From: Anaerolineales bacterium UBA5195
Lineage (GTDB): Bacteria; Chloroflexota; Anaerolineae; Anaerolineales; Villigracilaceae
Direction: 5' to 3'
Length of the DNA stretch: 63,124 bases
Assembly (NCBI GenBank): GCA_002412925.1
Contig: DHVZ01000075.1
Location: 1-63,124 of the forward strand
Part shown: one piece after another, positions 42,182 to 49,244 of the stretch
How the letters are laid out: every line of letters starts with the position of its first letter
Position numbering within the stretch: the stretch's first letter is position 1
Program-made: the position numbers and the translations under genes
The notes under the pieces: model-generated
The model's input: only the letters and a program-made list of their open reading frames with translations
Told to the model about the DNA's origin: nothing
The model's database searches: none

Positions 42182-42188
42182 GTATAAT
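42182..42188 (+). promoter_or_regulatory. candidate leaderless promoter of rsmG
   Basis: GTATAAT ends 8 nt before the rsmG ATG and directly follows a terminator. There is no Shine-Dalgarno sequence, which is consistent with a leaderless mRNA. Confidence 0.5.
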
Positions 42189-42196
42189 TTTGAGCG

Positions 42197-42907
42197 ATGG
42201 AAAAACTTCTCCGCGACGCCCAGCAACTCTTTGGCCTCAGCCTCTCAGCAAAACAGCTGGCGCAGTTGACGGCTTATGAGCGCGAACTGTTGGATTGGAA
42301 TGAAAAATTTAATTTGACCGCCATCCGGGACGTAGACGGTATCCGGGCCAAGCACTTCCTGGATTCTTTTTCCTGCACCCTGGCCTGGAAGGACCAGATT
42401 CCCCGCCGCCTGATCGATGTGGGTACGGGCGCTGGATTTCCCGGAATCGTGCTCAAGATCCTCTACCCCGGCCTGAAGCTAACCCTGGTCGAATCGGTGG
42501 GGAAGAAAGCCAGTTTCTGCGCGCACATTGTTCAGACCCTGGGGTTGGAAAGCGTAGAAGTCCTCTCGGCGCGCGCCGAAGAGGTGGGACAAGATTCTGT
42601 TCATCGTGAGAAATATGATTGGGCAGTAGCCCGCGCTGTCGCCGCCATGCCGGTTCTCTCGGAATACCTGCTCCCGCTGGTTCGGGTTGGCGGCGGAATG
42701 TTAGCCCAAAAGGGCGAGAGCGGCCCAGCGGAAACCCAGACTGCGGAAAAGGCCCTGGAACTCCTGGGCGGACGTCTGCGCCAGTTGGTCAAGGTGGAAC
42801 TGCCCGGGGTGGCCGATGAACGCTACCTGGTGGTCATCGATAAGTTTGCCGCCACGCCGCCTGGTTACCCCCGTAAAGCGGGGATTCCGTCGAAAAAACC
42901 GCTGTAA
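42197..42907 (+). CDS. rsmG: 16S rRNA (guanine(527)-N7)-methyltransferase RsmG
   Basis: This 236-residue enzyme methylates G527 of 16S rRNA with SAM. The family signature is clear: YERELLDWNEKFNLTAI (near residue 28), KHFLDSF, the SAM loop LIDVGTGAGFPGIVLKILYP (near 75) and VESVGKKASFC. The C-terminal YLVVIDK and the proline-rich tail fit RsmG. It has no visible ribosome site. It is followed by a tRNA gene on the opposite strand. Confidence 0.95.
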   Translation: MEKLLRDAQQLFGLSLSAKQLAQLTAYERELLDWNEKFNLTAIRDVDGIRAKHFLDSFSCTLAWKDQIPRRLIDVGTGAGFPGIVLKILYPGLKLTLVESVGKKASFCAHIVQTLGLESVEVLSARAEEVGQDSVHREKYDWAVARAVAAMPVLSEYLLPLVRVGGGMLAQKGESGPAETQTAEKALELLGGRLRQLVKVELPGVADERYLVVIDKFAATPPGYPRKAGIPSKKPL

Positions 42908-42955
42908 CAAAACGAAAATCAATAATAAACAGGACGCTCGGCGTCCTGTCGGGAG

Positions 42956-43029
42956 TGGGTGCAGAGGGACTCGAACCCCCGACCTCCTCGGTGTAAGCGA
43001 GGCGCTCTAACCAACTGAGCTATGCGCCC
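42956..43029 (-). tRNA. tRNA-Val (anticodon TAC)
   Basis: The minus strand folds as a full cloverleaf starting GGGCGCATAGCTCAGTTGG, with the anticodon loop CTTACAC in stem CCTCG/CGAGG (anticodon bases 42993-42995), the T-loop TTCGAGT and discriminator A. CCA is not encoded. The acceptor stem has one mismatch, C4 opposite A69. All other stems pair, including G-U in the T-stem. Confidence 0.93.
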
Positions 43030-43087
43030 AACGCCGCAGATTATACCCGATTTGCGCAGACCTTAAGATCTTATTCTAAAATTAACG

Positions 43088-43217
43088 ATGTCGTTGCGAG
43101 TGAGCGTTCTTCAGCCTGTCCTGAACGAACAGTTCAGGGCGAACGAAGCAATCTCCAAAAGGTCAGTTTTACCCACTTGACGGAAGATTGCTTCGCCACA
43201 AACCGGCTCGCAATGCC
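43088..43217. repeat. long imperfect inverted repeat (CGTTGCGAG type)
   Basis: Outer arms CGTTGCGAG and CTCGCAATG and inner arms CGAAGCAATCTCC and GGAAGATTGCTTCG surround a 26-nt centre. A second complementary pair (CCTGTCCTGAAC / GTTCAGGGCG) lies in the left half. It sits between the tRNA and the site-2 protease gene and is unrelated to copies A-C. Repeats with this core are widespread in Chloroflexota-like genomes by my recollection. Confidence 0.8.
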
Positions 43218-43236
43218 ATATTAAACAGGAGACAAA

Positions 43237-43881
43237 ATGACTTTTTTAATCGTACTGATTGGTTGGGTTTTCTCACTCACCCTACACGAATTTTCCCACG
43301 CCCTGGTGGCTTATCGCGGCGGCGACTTTACGGTGCGCGAAAAAGGCTATCTGACGTTCAACCCCATCAGATATACCCACCCGGTCTACTCCATCCTGCT
43401 CCCGATCATTTTCCTTCTGATGGGTGGTATCGGGCTTCCTGGCGGCGCAGTCTATATCGAAACCTGGCGGCTGTACTCACGCAAATGGGAGACCGCCGTC
43501 TCGCTGGCCGGACCGATTTCTAATTTGCTGCTGGCCATCCTGCTGGGAACCTTCCTGCGGTTTGCGCCGGTAACTGCGGGAGGAATCTGGCCCGCGCTGG
43601 CCTTCCTGGGGTTGCTGCAGGTCATGGCGGTTCTGTTCAACCTGCTGCCCATCCCACCCTTCGACGGTTACCGGGCCATTCGTCCGCACCTGAGCCTGGG
43701 ATTACAGGAAAAAATGGACCAGTTTGGGCAGGTCTCCATGCTGGTTGTCTTTGCCATCTTCTGGTACCTGCCCGCCGTCAGCGGCGTCTTCTGGCGACTG
43801 GTGGGGCTGGTTGCGCAGTTGGTGGGCATTCCCATCAACCTGGCAATTTTAGGACAGGAAGGCTTTATGTTCTGGAGATAA
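43237..43881 (+). CDS. site-2 protease family protein (peptidase M50)
   Basis: This 214-residue integral membrane protein has the zinc site HEFSH (near residue 20, in LTLHEFSHALVAYRGGD), then a second metal-binding motif in LPIPPFDGYRA, and five to six hydrophobic segments. M50 proteases cut substrates within the membrane; small ones like this lack a PDZ domain. Its location beside a tRNA gives no hint of the target. GGAGACAAA precedes the ATG. Confidence 0.88.
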   Translation: MTFLIVLIGWVFSLTLHEFSHALVAYRGGDFTVREKGYLTFNPIRYTHPVYSILLPIIFLLMGGIGLPGGAVYIETWRLYSRKWETAVSLAGPISNLLLAILLGTFLRFAPVTAGGIWPALAFLGLLQVMAVLFNLLPIPPFDGYRAIRPHLSLGLQEKMDQFGQVSMLVVFAIFWYLPAVSGVFWRLVGLVAQLVGIPINLAILGQEGFMFWR

Positions 43882-43885
43882 AAAA

Positions 43886-43908
43886 AGCGGCCAATTTTTC
43901 CGCTCCTT
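43886..43908. terminator. possible bidirectional terminator
   Basis: AGCGG and CCGCT pair around a T-rich loop, with A-rich and T-rich sequence on the two sides, between convergent genes. Confidence 0.5.
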
Positions 43909-43912
43909 TACA

Positions 43913-44251
43913 TCAGCGATAATCGCCTTCGCCTTTGATGGCTCCCCGTTCGAGACGGGAAAACAGTTTCTCGAGGTTGGCTTCGGCCACTTCCTGCAAG
44001 GACAAGTCCAACTCGGTGGCAATTTGGGCCATGTACCAGAGCACGTCGCCGAGTTCGTATTTCAAGGCACTGCGATCTTCGTCAGATATTTTCCCGCCCT
44101 TATCGCGAAATATTTTTTTCACCTTCCCGGCCAGCTCCCCGGCTTCGTTAACGAGACCAAGCGTGGGATAGACAATGGGATGATCGGTGTGGATCAGACT
44201 CCACGTTTTACGGGATTCGCGCTGGTAAGCCTCAAAATTTTCCAATTTCAT
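43913..44251 (-). CDS. MazG-like nucleotide pyrophosphohydrolase
   Basis: This 112-residue all-alpha protein has the MazG metal motif EAGELAGKVKK (EExxE-type) near residue 36 and YELGDVLWYMAQIATEL near 65, with the second acidic pair. Such enzymes hydrolyse non-canonical or excess NTPs to NMP and pyrophosphate in the cytoplasm. It is stand-alone, as is common for this family. AGGTTACCAGGATG precedes the start. It points towards the site-2 protease gene. Confidence 0.88.
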   Translation of the reverse strand: MKLENFEAYQRESRKTWSLIHTDHPIVYPTLGLVNEAGELAGKVKKIFRDKGGKISDEDRSALKYELGDVLWYMAQIATELDLSLQEVAEANLEKLFSRLERGAIKGEGDYR

Positions 44252-44372
44252 CCTGGTAACCTCCGGTAAACTGGGCGGATTATATCAAACCATCCATAAA
44301 TAGACGTACCATTGGGTGATATGGAGATTGCGCGAAACCATCTATACTCAAAGATAAAAAGGAGACACAACC

Positions 44373-45305
44373 ATGAAAAAGCTTTTCCCGATCTTGATTT
44401 CTCTCACCCTTGTTTTAAGCGCCTGCGGGCTGCCAGGCACAAATGCCAAACCGACCGCTGTGAGCCTGCCCACAGCCATTCCTGAAGTGACCACAGTCAA
44501 CCCGACCCAGGCGGCGAAAGCCGGTAAAGCCGGTGACGAGCGAACCTCCTCTGCCGATGGGATGGTGCAAGTCTTTATCCCGGGTGGAAAGTTCCAGATG
44601 GGTGGTTTCGACGGTGATGCCCAGAAGGATGAAGATCCCACCCATGGGGTCACGCTCAGTCCCTACTGGATGGACAAGCTGGAAGTGACCAATGGCATGT
44701 ATCAGATGTGCGTGCTGGCCGGCGCCTGCCAATCTCCGCGCGAAGTTAAATCAGCCACGCGCCCAAGCTATTTTGCCAACCAGGATTTTTCCGATTACCC
44801 GGTTATCTTTGTCAGCTGGAAGGATGCGGACAATTACTGCACGTGGGCCGGTCGCCGCCTGCCAACCGAAGCCGAGTGGGAATTTGCCGCGCGCGGCAGC
44901 GCTGACTTCCGCCGCTTTCCCTGGGGCGACCAAAGCCCCGATAACAACCTGGCAAATTATGATTACCAGGTTCGCGACACCTCGCGCGTAGGCAGTTTCC
45001 CGAAGGGTGCCAGTCCGTTCGGCATTCTCGATATGGCCGGGAATGTTTGGGAATGGGTCTCTGATTACTACAACGCGGAATATTACAGCCAGGCTGGCGA
45101 ACAAAACCCCGTTGGGCCGAGTGGTAAAGACGGGGCCGTTAAATCGATGCGCGGCGGCTCGTGGGCCGATAACTTCAAGGAAGTGCGCGTTTCGAATCGA
45201 GGTTACGCCAAATCCCCCAAGCTGTCGGCTGACAGTAAATCTGCTGAATACAAGGGCGATGCCAACAACCGCACCGGTTTCCGCTGCGCTTCTGATGGCA
45301 AATAA
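44373..45305 (+). CDS. SUMF1/formylglycine-generating-enzyme-like lipoprotein
   Basis: This 310-residue protein has a lipoprotein signal (LISLTLVLSACG, Cys at residue 18) followed by a Pro/Thr linker and a full FGE-sulfatase domain: VQVFIPGGKFQMGGFD, LEVTNGMYQMC, RRLPTEAEWEFAARG, ANYDYQV, GNVWEWVSDYY, MRGGSWADN and TGFRCASDG. True FGE enzymes need two cysteines; only the one in GFRCA is in place here, so it may bind or sense a ligand and not oxidise sulfatase cysteines. The sulfatase-like gene at 1031 is far away. AAGGAGACACAACC precedes the ATG. Confidence 0.88.
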   Translation: MKKLFPILISLTLVLSACGLPGTNAKPTAVSLPTAIPEVTTVNPTQAAKAGKAGDERTSSADGMVQVFIPGGKFQMGGFDGDAQKDEDPTHGVTLSPYWMDKLEVTNGMYQMCVLAGACQSPREVKSATRPSYFANQDFSDYPVIFVSWKDADNYCTWAGRRLPTEAEWEFAARGSADFRRFPWGDQSPDNNLANYDYQVRDTSRVGSFPKGASPFGILDMAGNVWEWVSDYYNAEYYSQAGEQNPVGPSGKDGAVKSMRGGSWADNFKEVRVSNRGYAKSPKLSADSKSAEYKGDANNRTGFRCASDGK

Positions 45306-45321
45306 GGTTTAACCAGGTATC

Positions 45322-45358
45322 AAAACGGGATGCTCCAAAGCGGGCATCCCGTTTTTTG
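45322..45358 (+). terminator. intrinsic terminator
   Basis: The stem ACGGGATGC / GCATCCCGT is followed by TTTTTTG, after the FGE-like gene. Confidence 0.88.
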
Positions 45359-45382
45359 TTTGTCATGCGTCATCAATAAGTA

Positions 45383-46402
45383 TTATTTCACACCAGTCGA
45401 AATAAAACCTGCCAGCAGGTCATCGAGCACTTTACGGGCAATGGCCTGCTTCCCAACACTGAACAGATCGGGGTTGGCATTGGTGAACGACAGGGGCGCA
45501 GGGAAGGCTTTGCCGCCCTGTCCGGCCAAAAGCTCAGGGAACGCCGCTTTCATCGCCTCGAGATAATTGGGCTGGAGCGTCACCACCCAACCGGGGACAT
45601 CCTTCGTTGGGGTCTGCGTGCCAATCATCAAGACACCAACGGTTGGGAGGTATGTCAGCAATTCGGGAAGATCAACGCCTGGCTGGAGAAACAACGTTTC
45701 CACTTTTTTGCGGATGAGGATATCAGCGTAAGCGCTGTATTCGTTTGGTTTGGCGTCTTGCGGAACCACCTGCGCAAGTGGATATGCCTCGAAAGGCCCG
45801 GCATACGGACTGCACAGCCCACAGTAAAATTCGTGCCCGGCGCGAAAAGCCGTGGTAATGGCAGAGGCATCGGGAGAATCCTTCACCAGCAGGACACCTG
45901 TGTGGTAATCCTGGGTGATCATTGCGCCAATATACCCGGCGATGAACGCGACCTGATCGATGCGGGCAGCCTCGCCTCCCAGAACGCTGATATTCCCGCC
46001 TGGCTGAACACCCGGCAGGTTGATTGCCAGGAACTGTGTCTGTGGGGCGGCGGCCGCCAGTGAAGCGATATCTGCTTCAGGGGAAAGATCGACGACGATT
46101 TTCAGGGTGGGTTCCAGGTCAGCATTGGTTAGCTTATTGAGCACCACATAACGATAGCCTTGCGCCTGGGCAAGATCATAGACGGCCTTCTGGTAAGCCT
46201 TGGACTGGGATTCGTTCATGTCTGCCGGGACGACCAGGATGACCAGCGGTGCAGGCGGCGTGGAAGTAGGGCCAGCCGTTGGCACGGGAGTGGCTGTCGG
46301 GGCGGCAGGCTGGGATGGGGTCGCGTCACCTGCGGCGGGTGCGCCTAAGGTGCAAGAGGTCAAAAGGATCAGGGAAAGCAGCAGGGCAAATCGAGCGCGC
46401 AT
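45383..46402 (-). CDS. BMP-family-like substrate-binding lipoprotein
   Basis: This 339-residue protein has a lipobox (LLSLILLTSCTLG, Cys at residue 17), a Pro/Thr/Ala linker, then a periplasmic-binding fold. VAFIAGYIGAMIT and TGVLLVKDSPDASAI resemble the BMP/PnrA family that binds nucleosides for ABC import. The usual FEGGD block is not seen, and CGLCSPYAGPFEA adds two cysteines. The ATG at 46402 has GTGGAGAAAACC upstream; an earlier start would spoil the signal peptide. No ABC transporter gene is adjacent. Ligand unknown. Confidence 0.75.
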   Translation of the reverse strand: MRARFALLLSLILLTSCTLGAPAAGDATPSQPAAPTATPVPTAGPTSTPPAPLVILVVPADMNESQSKAYQKAVYDLAQAQGYRYVVLNKLTNADLEPTLKIVVDLSPEADIASLAAAAPQTQFLAINLPGVQPGGNISVLGGEAARIDQVAFIAGYIGAMITQDYHTGVLLVKDSPDASAITTAFRAGHEFYCGLCSPYAGPFEAYPLAQVVPQDAKPNEYSAYADILIRKKVETLFLQPGVDLPELLTYLPTVGVLMIGTQTPTKDVPGWVVTLQPNYLEAMKAAFPELLAGQGGKAFPAPLSFTNANPDLFSVGKQAIARKVLDDLLAGFISTGVK

Positions 46403-46444
46403 GGTTTTCTCCACAAAAAAGGTTGTGTGGTATTTTACCTTAAA

Positions 46445-46479
46445 CAACAGAGACGCCGCATGACGGCGTCTCTGTTGTT
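46445..46479 (-). terminator. intrinsic terminator of the hsp20 gene
   Basis: A perfect 13-pair stem AACAGAGACGCCG / CGGCGTCTCTGTT with a 5-nt loop lies downstream of hsp20 on the minus strand, followed by GTTTAAGG. Confidence 0.7.
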
Positions 46480-46496
46480 TAAGGGATCAATCCTGC

Positions 46497-46892
46497 TTAC
46501 TTGCTGATGACTTTGATGCTCTTCGGGCGGGAGGATTCCGCCTTGGGAATCCGCAAGGTCAAGACGCCATTTTCGATGCTGGCAACGGCCTTGTCGGCGT
46601 CGAGTTCGGTGGGCAGGCGCAGGGTGCGGCGGAAGGCTCCGGCGGGGAGTTCGCTCATCAGGTACTCGCCTTCGTGCTGGCCAAATTCACCCTCGATGGA
46701 GAGAGCATCCTCCACAATCTGGATGTTCAGGTCTTCGGCCTTCAGCCCAGGGACATAAGCGTTCAGAACATATTCTTCGCCCTCGTCACGGATATCGACG
46801 GGCAGGGGGCGACCGGTAATTTCAGCCTGGGGACGGGCAGCCCAACGGCGGGCGAGACGATAAGGGGTGGTAAAGTAAAGGGACATGGTCAT
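46497..46892 (-). CDS. Hsp20/alpha-crystallin family small heat shock protein
   Basis: This 131-residue chaperone has the alpha-crystallin domain in residues 30-120: VDIRDEGEEYVLNAYVPGL, DLNIQIVEDALSIEGEF, GAFRRTLRLPTELDADKAVA and NGVLTLRIPKAE, which includes the GVLxLxxPK block. It prevents aggregation of unfolded proteins in the cytoplasm without ATP. The N-terminal arm is short. AGAAAGGAAA precedes the ATG at 46892; an alternative ATG is 6 nt further in. Expression is likely heat-regulated, but no CIRCE-type site was recognised upstream. Confidence 0.92.
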   Translation of the reverse strand: MTMSLYFTTPYRLARRWAARPQAEITGRPLPVDIRDEGEEYVLNAYVPGLKAEDLNIQIVEDALSIEGEFGQHEGEYLMSELPAGAFRRTLRLPTELDADKAVASIENGVLTLRIPKAESSRPKSIKVISK

Positions 46893-47053
46893 TTTCCTTT
46901 CTGCTTGTATTGGTCAAAGTATGTCCTGATGATATTGCGCGCCCGTTAGATAACGGAAAGAGGAAAATCGGCGTTATGTTAATTCTAAATATGAGAAATA
47001 TCAACATCGCTCTCAGCCGAGATGTTCTGTTCGGCAGGCAAGTCTTCCCAGAG

Positions 47054-47105
47054 CGGTCACAAATTGCGTTTTTTTCTTTACCGGGAAAAACGCAATTTGT
47101 GACCG
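47054..47105. promoter_or_regulatory. perfect 20-bp inverted repeat upstream of the M23 peptidase gene
   Basis: CGGTCACAAATTGCGTTTTT and its exact reverse complement flank a 12-nt spacer. The right arm ends with TTTGTGACCG, 9 nt before TATAAT. The same TTTGTGACCG with a nearby -10-like box is seen before the EamA gene. It may be an operator or a terminator/antiterminator stem. Confidence 0.65.
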
Positions 47106-47114
47106 TGGGTATTA

Positions 47115-47120
47115 TATAAT
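47115..47120 (+). promoter_or_regulatory. candidate -10 element of the M23 peptidase gene
   Basis: TATAAT ends 1 nt before the ATG at 47122 and 7 nt before a second in-frame ATG at 47128. A leaderless start at 47128 fits the spacing seen before coaBC and rsmG. Confidence 0.5.
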
Positions 47121-47121
47121 C

Positions 47122-47829
47122 ATGCGCATGCCACAAAGAAACTTGATTGTCGTCATCGTTGTCGGATTGCTGACCGGGCTTGGGATTTACTCGTACCACC
47201 AGTTGCGCCCGGCCTCCTCGCGCGGGCAATCCGTCTGGGCTTATTTGCGCGACCCGGCGGCGAACCAGAATTTGGCTCTCCAGGCCGGAACACGCTGCGG
47301 AAACGCTCCCTTTATTTTCCCAACCAACGGCATGGCGGGCTTCCTTTGGGATGATTCCTTCCGCCCCGGCCACCGCCACCAGGGCATCGACATTTTCGCC
47401 GGGACCGAGGTGGGCGTTGCCCCGGTCATCGCTGCCTACCCCGGCTATCTCACCCGCCTGCCGGAGTGGAAATCGAGCGTCATCGTGCGCGTCCCCAATG
47501 ACCCGCTCAACCCGGGCCGCCAAATCTGGCTGTATTACACCCACATGGCCGATTCCAGTGGCAGTTCATTCGTTTCGACTGAGTTTCCCCCCGGAACGGA
47601 GGAACAATACATTCAAGCTGGAGCATTGCTGGGGTATCAGGGCAATTACTCCGGCGATCCCAACAACCCGGTGGGTGTCCACCTGCATTTTTCGATCGTC
47701 CGCGACAATGGGCTTGGCCGCTATACCAACGAACTCGAGATCGGCAACACCTATGACCCCTCCCCCTATTTGGGTTTGCGTTTAAACGCCAACACCAACC
47801 CGAACCAAATCCCGGTTTGTGAGCCATAA
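47122..47829 (+). CDS. M23 family metallopeptidase, membrane-anchored
   Basis: This 235-residue protein has an N-terminal signal anchor (LIVVIVVGLLTGLGIYSY, residues 8-25) and a C-terminal LytM/M23 domain outside the cell. The zinc ligands are in HQGIDIFAGTEVG (HxxxD, near residue 88) and GVHLHFSIV (HxH, near 191). It cleaves peptide bonds in cell-wall peptides or activates amidases. The true start may be Met3 (47128), as the promoter spacing suggests. It starts close to a large inverted repeat. The SDR-like gene begins 1 nt after its stop. Confidence 0.88.
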   Translation: MRMPQRNLIVVIVVGLLTGLGIYSYHQLRPASSRGQSVWAYLRDPAANQNLALQAGTRCGNAPFIFPTNGMAGFLWDDSFRPGHRHQGIDIFAGTEVGVAPVIAAYPGYLTRLPEWKSSVIVRVPNDPLNPGRQIWLYYTHMADSSGSSFVSTEFPPGTEEQYIQAGALLGYQGNYSGDPNNPVGVHLHFSIVRDNGLGRYTNELEIGNTYDPSPYLGLRLNANTNPNQIPVCEP

Positions 47830-47830
47830 A

Positions 47831-48415
47831 ATGGAAAATTTGACAGGAAAAATTGCACTGATCACCGGCGCGGGCAAAGGCGCGGGACGAAAAATCGCGC
47901 AGGCGTTTGCCGCGCGAGGGGCATTTGTCGCCGCGAACGATATCTCCCCCGTCAACGTTGAAGCCGTTGTGGACGAAATCAACGCCGCTGGGGGCCGCGC
48001 CCGCGCCTACATTCACGATATTGCCAAAAAGGTGGATGTGCAGGCCATGGTCAACAATATCACCGACGATTTTGGCCGGATCGATATCCTGGTCAACTGC
48101 GCTCATGTCGAACCGCGCACATCGTTAATCAACCTGGACGAATGGGACCTGCACCGCGTTTTCGAAGTTAACGCTATCGGCACACTGCTGATGATGCAAA
48201 GCGTGGGAAGGGTCATGCGCACTCAGGATAGCGGGATCATCATCAATCTGGTCAGGCTGTCGGCTGATTCGCCGGTATCCTTCATTGCCAGCCGCGCCGG
48301 GATCGCCGCCATGACGCGACGCGCCAGCGAGGAACTGGCTCAACACGGCATTCGCGTCTGCGCCGTGACGGAGGGCGATCCCGTCGAAGCCGTGCTGGCG
48401 ATCTGCGAGAAGTAA
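47831..48415 (+). CDS. SDR-like protein with degenerate active site
   Basis: This 194-residue protein has the SDR nucleotide-binding start GKIALITGAGKGAGRKIAQA and LVNCAHVEP in the NNAG position. The catalytic residues are lost: INLVRLSA replaces the conserved Ser block, and FIASRAG replaces YxxxK (Tyr to Phe and Lys to Arg). It is also about 60 residues shorter than normal SDRs, ending after the segment that would precede the substrate loop. It is probably a non-catalytic cofactor-binding or regulatory protein, or a decaying gene. It begins 1 nt after the M23 gene. Confidence 0.75.
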   Translation: MENLTGKIALITGAGKGAGRKIAQAFAARGAFVAANDISPVNVEAVVDEINAAGGRARAYIHDIAKKVDVQAMVNNITDDFGRIDILVNCAHVEPRTSLINLDEWDLHRVFEVNAIGTLLMMQSVGRVMRTQDSGIIINLVRLSADSPVSFIASRAGIAAMTRRASEELAQHGIRVCAVTEGDPVEAVLAICEK

Positions 48416-48527
48416 AAACATTGTCGCAACTCAGTGGATCTACCTCAATCCAGATTAAACATACCCTATTTATAAGAGTTTGATAAATGAGGCTTCGCTT
48501 TTTGTGAGACTGCCAAGCCTGGTGTTA

Positions 48528-48533
48528 TATAAT
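48528..48533 (+). promoter_or_regulatory. candidate -10 element of the ferritin gene
   Basis: TATAAT lies 120 nt before the ferritin start, with TTGTGA 20 nt upstream. The leader in between holds direct repeats CTGCAAGAC (48598-48606 and 48622-48630) and GGGGAAGCCCC, so it may be regulatory. Confidence 0.4.
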
Positions 48534-48653
48534 GATATTGTCAAAATGAAATTGGGAATCTCCATGGGAAGACCCCGAATCGTGGGCACCCTTCCTTCTG
48601 CAAGACAACGGGGAAGCCCCCCTGCAAGACCTATCTCAAAAAAGGAGCGAAAT

Positions 48654-49148
48654 ATGATCAGCAAAGTAATGCAAGATGCGATTAACGAGCAGATAAACAA
48701 AGAAATGTTTTCGTCATATCTGTACCTCTCAATGGCCGCCTATTTTGAAAATTCAGGTTTACCGGGCGCAGCCAAATGGATGTACGCGCAGGCTGGCGAG
48801 GAAAACGAACACGCCATGAAGCTTTTTGAACATCTCGTCGACCGGGGCGGCAAAGTGACGCTCAAGGCCATCGCTGCTCCTGAAGTTGAGTGGGCCGGGC
48901 CAATGGCCGCCTTCAAAGCCGTGTATGAACACGAGCAGTTGGTGACAAAATCCATCCACGATTTGTACGAAGTCGCCCTGAAAGAGAAGGATTACGCTGC
49001 CCAGGTTTTGCTGCATTGGTTTATTGATGAACAGGTGGAAGAAGAGAAAAACGCTGCGGAGATTGTCGATAGCCTGAAGCGCATCGAGGCGCATGAAACC
49101 GCTATCCTACAGCTCGATCACCAGTTGGGCAAGCGCGGTAAAGAATAA
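48654..49148 (+). CDS. ferritin
   Basis: This 164-residue iron-storage protein is a four-helix ferritin of the FtnA type. Metal-site residues are visible in the expected places: Glu in INKEMFSSYLYLSMAAYF, EENEHAMKLFEHLVDRGG with Glu and His, and FIDEQVEEEKNAAEIVD with Glu and Gln. It stores iron as ferric mineral in a 24-mer shell and limits oxidative damage. AAAGGAGCG precedes the ATG at 48654; the open frame extends upstream but without ferritin homology. The next gene is separated by a terminator. Confidence 0.93.
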   Translation: MISKVMQDAINEQINKEMFSSYLYLSMAAYFENSGLPGAAKWMYAQAGEENEHAMKLFEHLVDRGGKVTLKAIAAPEVEWAGPMAAFKAVYEHEQLVTKSIHDLYEVALKEKDYAAQVLLHWFIDEQVEEEKNAAEIVDSLKRIEAHETAILQLDHQLGKRGKE

Positions 49149-49165
49149 ATTGACTCGGTTCAGGT

Positions 49166-49200
49166 CCCTAAAGGTCGAAAAAACCTTTAGGGGCTTTTTG
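49166..49200 (+). terminator. intrinsic terminator of the ferritin gene
   Basis: A perfect 10-pair stem CCCTAAAGGT / ACCTTTAGGG is followed by GGCTTTTTGG. Confidence 0.85.
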
Positions 49201-49244
49201 GTAAGGTTCTGCGTTTATCAGCTAGCGTTGAACAAAGGTGTACT

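Noticed and set aside
46893..47053. A heat-shock operator (CIRCE) or small RNA upstream of hsp20
   Set aside because: No TTAGCACTC-N9-GAGTGCTAA-type sequence or other known heat-shock element was found in this stretch.
48480..48653. N-terminal extension of ferritin
   Set aside because: The upstream in-frame residues do not match ferritin, and a strong AAAGGAG site precedes the internal ATG at 48654.
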